Assembly (NCBI GenBank): GCA_022829145.1
Contig: CM040743.1
Span: 4,750,646-4,814,645, forward strand
Length of the DNA: 64,000 nucleotides
Source: Albula goreensis
Lineage: Eukaryota > Chordata > Actinopteri > Albuliformes > Albulidae
Direction: 5' to 3'
Both the position numbers and the translations under genes were made by a program. Numbering within the stretch: the stretch's first letter is position 1; every line of letters begins with the position of its first letter. The notes below the pieces were generated by a model. The model ran no database searches and was not told the origin of the DNA. It saw only the letters and a list, made by a program, of their open reading frames with translations. Positions 59,225 through 64,000 of this stretch are shown piece by piece.

Positions 59225-59475
59225 CAAGGGCGGTGGAAATATATGCACGGCAGAGGTCATATAAAGGTGTCTGCTGCACCGGCATGATTAGCATTTGCAT
59301 AGCAATGTGGACAACGATTGAAATCTCAGCCGGGGCAACATTACATGCAATATGTATACATGCATATGCAGTAGCAGCAAAGTTAATGCATGCAGGTCTG
59401 TAGCAATATTAATAAATTTACATGCAGCAGAAGGCGATAAGCTTTAATGTGGAGACATGAAAGTGCATAACTCTC
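59225..59475. promoter_or_regulatory. Non-repetitive AT-rich segment with an octamer motif
   Basis: GATTAGCATTTGCATAGCAA carries a perfect ATTTGCAT (POU/Oct) site at 59293-59300; nearby are TTACATGCAATATGTA, ATGCATATGCAG and ATTAATAAATTTACATGC. It looks like a conserved non-coding element, without alignment evidence. Confidence 0.25.
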
Positions 59476-59817
59476 TGTTTAGAGAGCAGGGGAACTCCCA
59501 CGCTGCATATTCTCTTAATCATCAGTATGGTTGTCTCTGAGCTGCTAGCTGTGTGCAGTGCAGTGGATCTGTGGCTCGGCCGTGCAGGTTGTCTTTCTGG
59601 TAGCGGTTCCCTGTGTGGTTTTAAAAGGTGGAGGGTGGTGGTTCTTGATGTCCAGGGAAGCCTGAATCACTGAATCAATTGGGGTGATATGTAGGGGTGT
59701 CTTGGCCTGGGTCTATGGCGGTAGTCCCACTGAACCAGTGGCTGAGAGATGGGGAACAGACTCCAAGAGTGAATGCGTGCAAATGCTTATGTGTGTGTGC
59801 CCGAGCATGCCCGATTT

Positions 59818-60080
59818 CATATATATATATATATCTATATGTGTGTATGTGTGTGCATGCATATGTATATGTATGCATGCATGCTTGCATGCGCGTATAG
59901 AATTTTGTGGGTGTGTGAGTGTGTGCATGTGTGTGTATAGATGTTTGTGGGCATGTCCGTTTGTATGCGTGCATGCGCGTGTATGTATAGGTGTTTGTGG
60001 GCATGTACATGTGTGCGTGTGTGCATGCGTGCGTGCACTTGTGCGTGTGCGTGTGTGTGCATGTGTGTGTGCGTGCATGG
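59818..60080. repeat. Compound TG/ATGC array
   Basis: A short (AT)n at 59819-59833, then TG, GCATGCATGC and three spaced GTATAGxTGTTTGTGGGCATGT units about 60 bp apart. Confidence 0.92.
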
Positions 60081-60236
60081 CTGGATATCCATTGAGGGGA
60101 AACGGTGATCTGAGCTCCCCGCTGTGCGCTCTGACTGAGTCTCTCACAGCGCTGCTGCTGCCACAGACCGAAACCTGCTACCTAATACCTCTGATTCCTC
60201 ATCCCAGAGACACCTCGCATCAAATATTCATCATCA

Positions 60237-60241
60237 GAAAC

Positions 60242-60290
<49 letters not shown>

Positions 60291-60436
60291 AAACACACGC
60301 ACACACACACAGAGTATAAACACACACACGCGCACACACACACACACACACACGCACACACTCTCTCGCTCTCCTCTCTCTCTCTCTCACACACACACAC
60401 ACTCTGTATCTCGCTCTCTCTCTCACACACACACAT

Positions 60437-60479
<43 letters not shown>

Positions 60480-60504
60480 GTATAAACACACACACACACA
60501 CACA

Positions 60505-60541
<37 letters not shown>

Positions 60542-60545
60542 ACGC
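60237..60545. repeat. Compound CA/CT array with spaced GTATAAACACAC units
   Basis: CA runs interrupted by CAGTATAAACACAC (three times) and CTCTCTCTCT runs. Confidence 0.95.
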
Positions 60546-61082
60546 GCCGCTCCGTCTCTGCCCACCACATGGGTGACTCATACCTGGCTGAGACGTAGCT
60601 CCTCACAGTGAGCTGTGTGGGCTCCTCTGAGCTCCAGGTGTGCTCCGGTCTCCTTCAGATAACGGGAACGTTTCATCTCCCGCTCTGATAGGGGTGACTG
60701 CTGTGCTCCATGTGTGGGGTGATGTTCAGCTCCACAGAGTATTTGGCGCTAGAACAAAAATATTACATGCCCTTCTCAGCCCTAAGCTGAAGCTAATCTA
60801 TTTTTATTTCATTTACATTTTATTTAACCTTGCTTGAACAGGGGTCCACTCAGAGTTGGCTCAATGTGCCTCGCTCTCCCGTTTAGTTCTGGTGTCATCA
60901 TTCAGTGTTCACACACATGCATGGGTACATCATTGTCGAAGCTTCTATTAGCAGTATTGCAAAGCGTATTAGCAGTGTTTTTATTTTTTAAATTATTTTA
61001 AAGAAGCAAACGATCTTAATGACGTTGCTAAGCAACCGCTTAAAGGTAGGTCCTGTCATTAGTGTCGGGCTCTGATACATTA

Positions 61083-61370
61083 GTGAATGTGGATACACCT
61101 CACCCAGTGTTACCTGACATCTTATCATGGCAGTGAATGTGGATACACCTCACCCAGTGTTACCTGACATCTTATCATGGCAGTGAATGTGGATACACCT
61201 CACCCAGTGTTACCTGACATCTTATCATGGCAGTGAATGTGGATACACCTCACCCAGTGTTACCTGACATCTTATCATGGCAGTGAATGTGGATACACCT
61301 CACCCAGTGTTACCTGACATCTTATCGTGGCAGTGAATGTGGATACACCTCACCCAGTGTTACCTGACAT
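61083..61370. repeat. 50-bp minisatellite, nearly identical copies
   Basis: Unit starts GTGAATGTGGATACACCTCA and ends CATCTTATCATGGCA. Five full copies at 50-bp steps and a partial sixth. The first four are identical; the fifth has CTTATCGTGG. The homogeneity suggests recent expansion. Confidence 0.95.
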
Positions 61371-62155
61371 ATCCTCATATGAATGTGTGAAGCCTGGGGA
61401 ATCTCTATGAGGTTCAGCAGGGGCGTGTGACTGTTGCCCATCTCTCCCGACGAATCAGGAAATGCTGATTATTGTCAGACCCTAAACAGCCAAAATCAGA
61501 GAGAGTTGGCTGGGGTACCTCAAAAATTTGCACATGGAGAGTTTGCAATCTTCCACAGAATGTTCGGCAGTGAAAGTGAACAGTTGTGGCCCTCAGTTGT
61601 GTGGTCTGTAGAAGATAAGTATGGTACAGGCCCGGCCAGTCATCTCAGTTTCACTAATGATGTTTCCATTTAATGCATTTTGCACCAGGAATAAGCCGCA
61701 GTCGTGTAGCAAAGCGTTCGGCTGGGTCTGTGGGTTGGTTTGATGGAGCTCGGCCCTGCTAGGGGTAGAAATCAAACCAAGCCGATCGATCACATAGCAG
61801 GGAAAGAGAGGGAGCGGGAGTCACATGACGGTGGTGTGGCAGACGCCGCTGTCAATAATGGAACGGGACGTCGTTTTCGTCTTTTATGTCAAACCCGTGG
61901 GAGTTTTGTCACAAACGCTGTGTGATGTTCTCTACGCTAGTCTCTCTCTACGCTATGCTAGGCTCGGTAGGGTTACCAGGACACTTTCTGTGGGAGGGGG
62001 AATACATACATTAGCAGGTCAGCGCCTGTTGCATTGATGAGATTGCGGTAGGGAAAGGTGGCGTGTTGTGGAGTCCTGCCGTTTGGTTTGCTGTTGGCCG
62101 TGTGACCATGTGTGTACGTATCTGTGTTTGCGTGTCCATCTGTCTGTACATACAT

Positions 62156-62157
62156 GT

Positions 62158-62231
<74 letters not shown>
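62156..62231. repeat. (TG)n microsatellite, long and pure
   Basis: About 36 uninterrupted TG units, 390 bp before the central PDZ exon. Confidence 0.98.
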
Positions 62232-62624
62232 AGACCCCTCCATGGTACACTGGCATGCTGGCTGATTCTGCAGTCTCAAAGGGCGCCATTTATTTTGAGG
62301 ATGCTAAAACTGGGACATCTCCAGAGTGTGTGTCTATACGGTATAATTGAATCTTTTCACTTCTTTGCACTCCATGTGATAAATGGATATTCACAAGCTG
62401 TTTATAGCTTGCTTTACCACATGTTTTTCATGCATTATTTTGCTGTGATGTTATGAAAATTACCATTGAATGGTTAGTAAATCGTGTAGAAGTCACACAC
62501 ACACAAACGTGACCCTGTGCGCATGCGCACCTTCCAAGCTGTAGGTGCTGTTGTTATGTAGGTAGCAGGTTTCCATGCCGATTTCAGGCTTCTGACTCAC
62601 CCAGTTCTGCTCTGTTGTTACCAG

Positions 62625-62717
62625 GGAGACCACGGAACAGGCTGGAGCCAATGGACACGATCTTTGTGAAGCAGGTCAAGGAGGGAGGCCCCGCCCACGG
62701 CGCTGGACTCTGCACAG
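62625..62717 (+). CDS. arhgap21/23: ARHGAP21/23-family RhoGAP, central PDZ exon
   Basis: Seen: a 93-nt exon (phase 1 at both ends) between TGTTGTTACCAG and a GTGACA donor. It completes the Gly codon from the microexon, then reads [23 protein letters not shown] and HGAGLCTG. Known: this is the core of the ARHGAP21/23 PDZ domain; GGPA..AGL is the usual PDZ turn and helix before the (R)I/LVKVNGE strand. [10 protein letters not shown] and LCTG match ARHGAP21; the His after GGPA is shared with ARHGAP23. The next exon should begin by completing a Gly codon followed by Asp, and it is not in the remaining 1.3 kb. The intron before this exon is 14,747 bp. Confidence 0.93.
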
Positions 62718-64000
62718 GTGACATCACAATGCCACATCACATCATCCTTATTATGACATCAGCGAGCCATATGGCCCAGTGACTTGGTTTGGTAGGCATG
62801 GCTGCCAGCAGGACATTATGACACTGACGAGCCCTACGCCAATGATCTGCTTTGGTTCGTGTGGGTGCCGCCCCTTTGTTAAGGTGTTATGTCAACAGCT
62901 GACACCAGAGACCAATTGAATGGAGAGGGTTATCCTGTATGTCTCTGCTGAGGAGTTCCATGTTTTAGAAGCTTGACTCCCTGAAACTCCACCAGTGTGC
63001 AGGAATATGGATGACTGGAAAAGGATAGCATTCCATTTCCTGTGTGACATCACCAGCGCCGCATTCCATGAACAGTTGTGGGCTCAAAATAAGATATTAG
63101 CTTGTTGTCAATGTTAACTGTATATTGGATGCTTGTGCTGGGAGCTCTCCTCAGTACACTCTTTACTGATAAGGATGGCAGTTGCACAGCTATGCCATGA
63201 GTATTCCATGTCAGTCAGAGTGTTTGTCGTCATGGAAACTGAGTATGGTATGTCTTCTAGTTCTGCTTAACTCACAATGCTGGTCATGTGGGTGTTTGGT
63301 GATCTTTAAACCTAGTGCACAGGGAAAGAAAAAAAAATGTCATGACAGCGGATCCATGTCTGCCTGACCACATGTAGGTGGAAGTCGCGCATTAGTACCC
63401 ACCAGAGGTCAGTTTTGTTCCTTTTGGTTTGGGTTAGGATTACGATAACATTTGCAGGTCCTGGACCAGTGCTAAGGGGACCTTCTTGTTCTGACAGCCT
63501 GAACACTGTCCGCAGCTCCTGGGACCACATGCCTGGGTTCACCAGTGGCTTTTTCCCACAATTAGCCTCTTCCCGCCCCCCCCCGCACCCCCGGGTCCTG
63601 ACGCACAGTGCCTTTCCCCCTGCGGTCCCCTGAGGGGCCAGATCCCATCAAGCCCCCGGCAAAGAGACCGTCCCGCCAGGATCCAAGGGGCCTGCTTACT
63701 GTAAACACTGTTTGGGCTGGGCTGGGGAGGCTCAGGACGGGCGGAGGTATCTGCACAGATCCCCAGCAGCCAGATAAGAGTGAGGGAGAGGGGGAGAGAG
63801 GGAGAGGGAGAGAGAGAGGGGGGCAGAAGAAGCCTTTGTCTCTGTGAAAACAGGGGCCGATACTCAGACTCATGGATGTGTTCAGCAGGCTCGGAGGTCC
63901 ACACCCAGTCACCCCACACCACCGCTTTAGCTCATAGCCCAGAGGAATTCAGCCTGGCTCTCAGATAATGCTTCAAAACACCCACACACCGTTACTTATG
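62718..64000 (+). other. Start of the next intron, to the window edge
   Basis: Follows the GTGACA donor. I looked for the expected downstream PDZ segment (VKVNGES-type) and did not find it. 63575-63660 is C-rich and 63776-63830 is a purine-rich GA/GGA tract. Nothing else was recognised. Confidence 0.75.

Larger units (their letters stand above)
47878..62624 (+). other. 14.7-kb intron inside the PDZ-coding region
   Basis: GT-AG intron between the microexon and the central PDZ exon. It carries microsatellites, at least six SINE pieces, one clear MITE, a 31-bp tandem repeat and a 50-bp minisatellite, listed separately. No exon-like conserved reading frame was recognised. Confidence 0.85.

Noticed and set aside
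59684..60292. 202-codon Cys/Val-rich frame
   Set aside because: Runs through compound TG and CA arrays; no unique conserved segment.
61083..61370. Regular 50-bp repeat considered as a CRISPR-like array
   Set aside because: There are no unique spacers; the whole unit repeats head to tail, and the DNA is vertebrate.
63539..63922. 127-codon minus-strand Pro/Ser-rich frame near the right edge
   Set aside because: Crosses a GA-rich tract and shows no resemblance to the next expected PDZ exon or any other family.

Overview
The window reads as nuclear DNA of a ray-finned fish, most likely a teleost. Genes are sparse and introns are long. It is crowded with (CA/TG)n microsatellites, tRNA-derived SINEs with the usual fish tail (GGATAAGAGCGTCT then TAATG repeats), and short palindromic DNA-transposon remnants. 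There is no bacterial-style gene packing. Nearly all open frames are chance readings of dinucleotide repeats (poly Cys-Val or His-Thr).

Only one protein-coding gene is supported. Three plus-strand exons (45916-46113, 47856-47877, 62625-62717) join in a single frame. They encode the start of a PDZ domain of the ARHGAP21/ARHGAP23 family of Rho GTPase-activating proteins. Diagnostic stretches are [23 protein letters not shown], the EEENG linker, [19 protein letters not shown] and GLCTG. Splice sites and phases agree (0 to 0, 0 to 1, 1 to 1), and the middle exon is a 22-nt microexon. The rest of the PDZ domain, the PH and RhoGAP domains and the stop codon lie downstream of the window. No start-codon exon was recognised; it lies upstream of 45916, inside or outside the window.

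Layout: 1-45915 is upstream or first-intron DNA with no recognisable coding exon. It holds several CpG-rich patches that could be promoters or 5' UTR exons (4700-5105, 10081-10190, 12830-13225, 29530-29690). It also holds minisatellites at 24166-24378 and 34856-35106, a large compound CA array at 31724-32340, and many SINE and MITE copies. 46114-47855 is the first resolved intron. 47878-62624 is a 14.7-kb intron with a 50-bp minisatellite (61083-61370), a MITE (57516-57894) and more SINEs. 62718-64000 begins the next intron.

The most unusual local structure is just after the first PDZ exon. The exon's last 29 bases and its splice donor are repeated 67 bp downstream with two differences, leaving a second, intact-looking donor. 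The 5' end of that same exon also carries a CCAAT box followed by several GC boxes. No operon-like system, CRISPR array, viral gene or novel enzyme cluster was seen.
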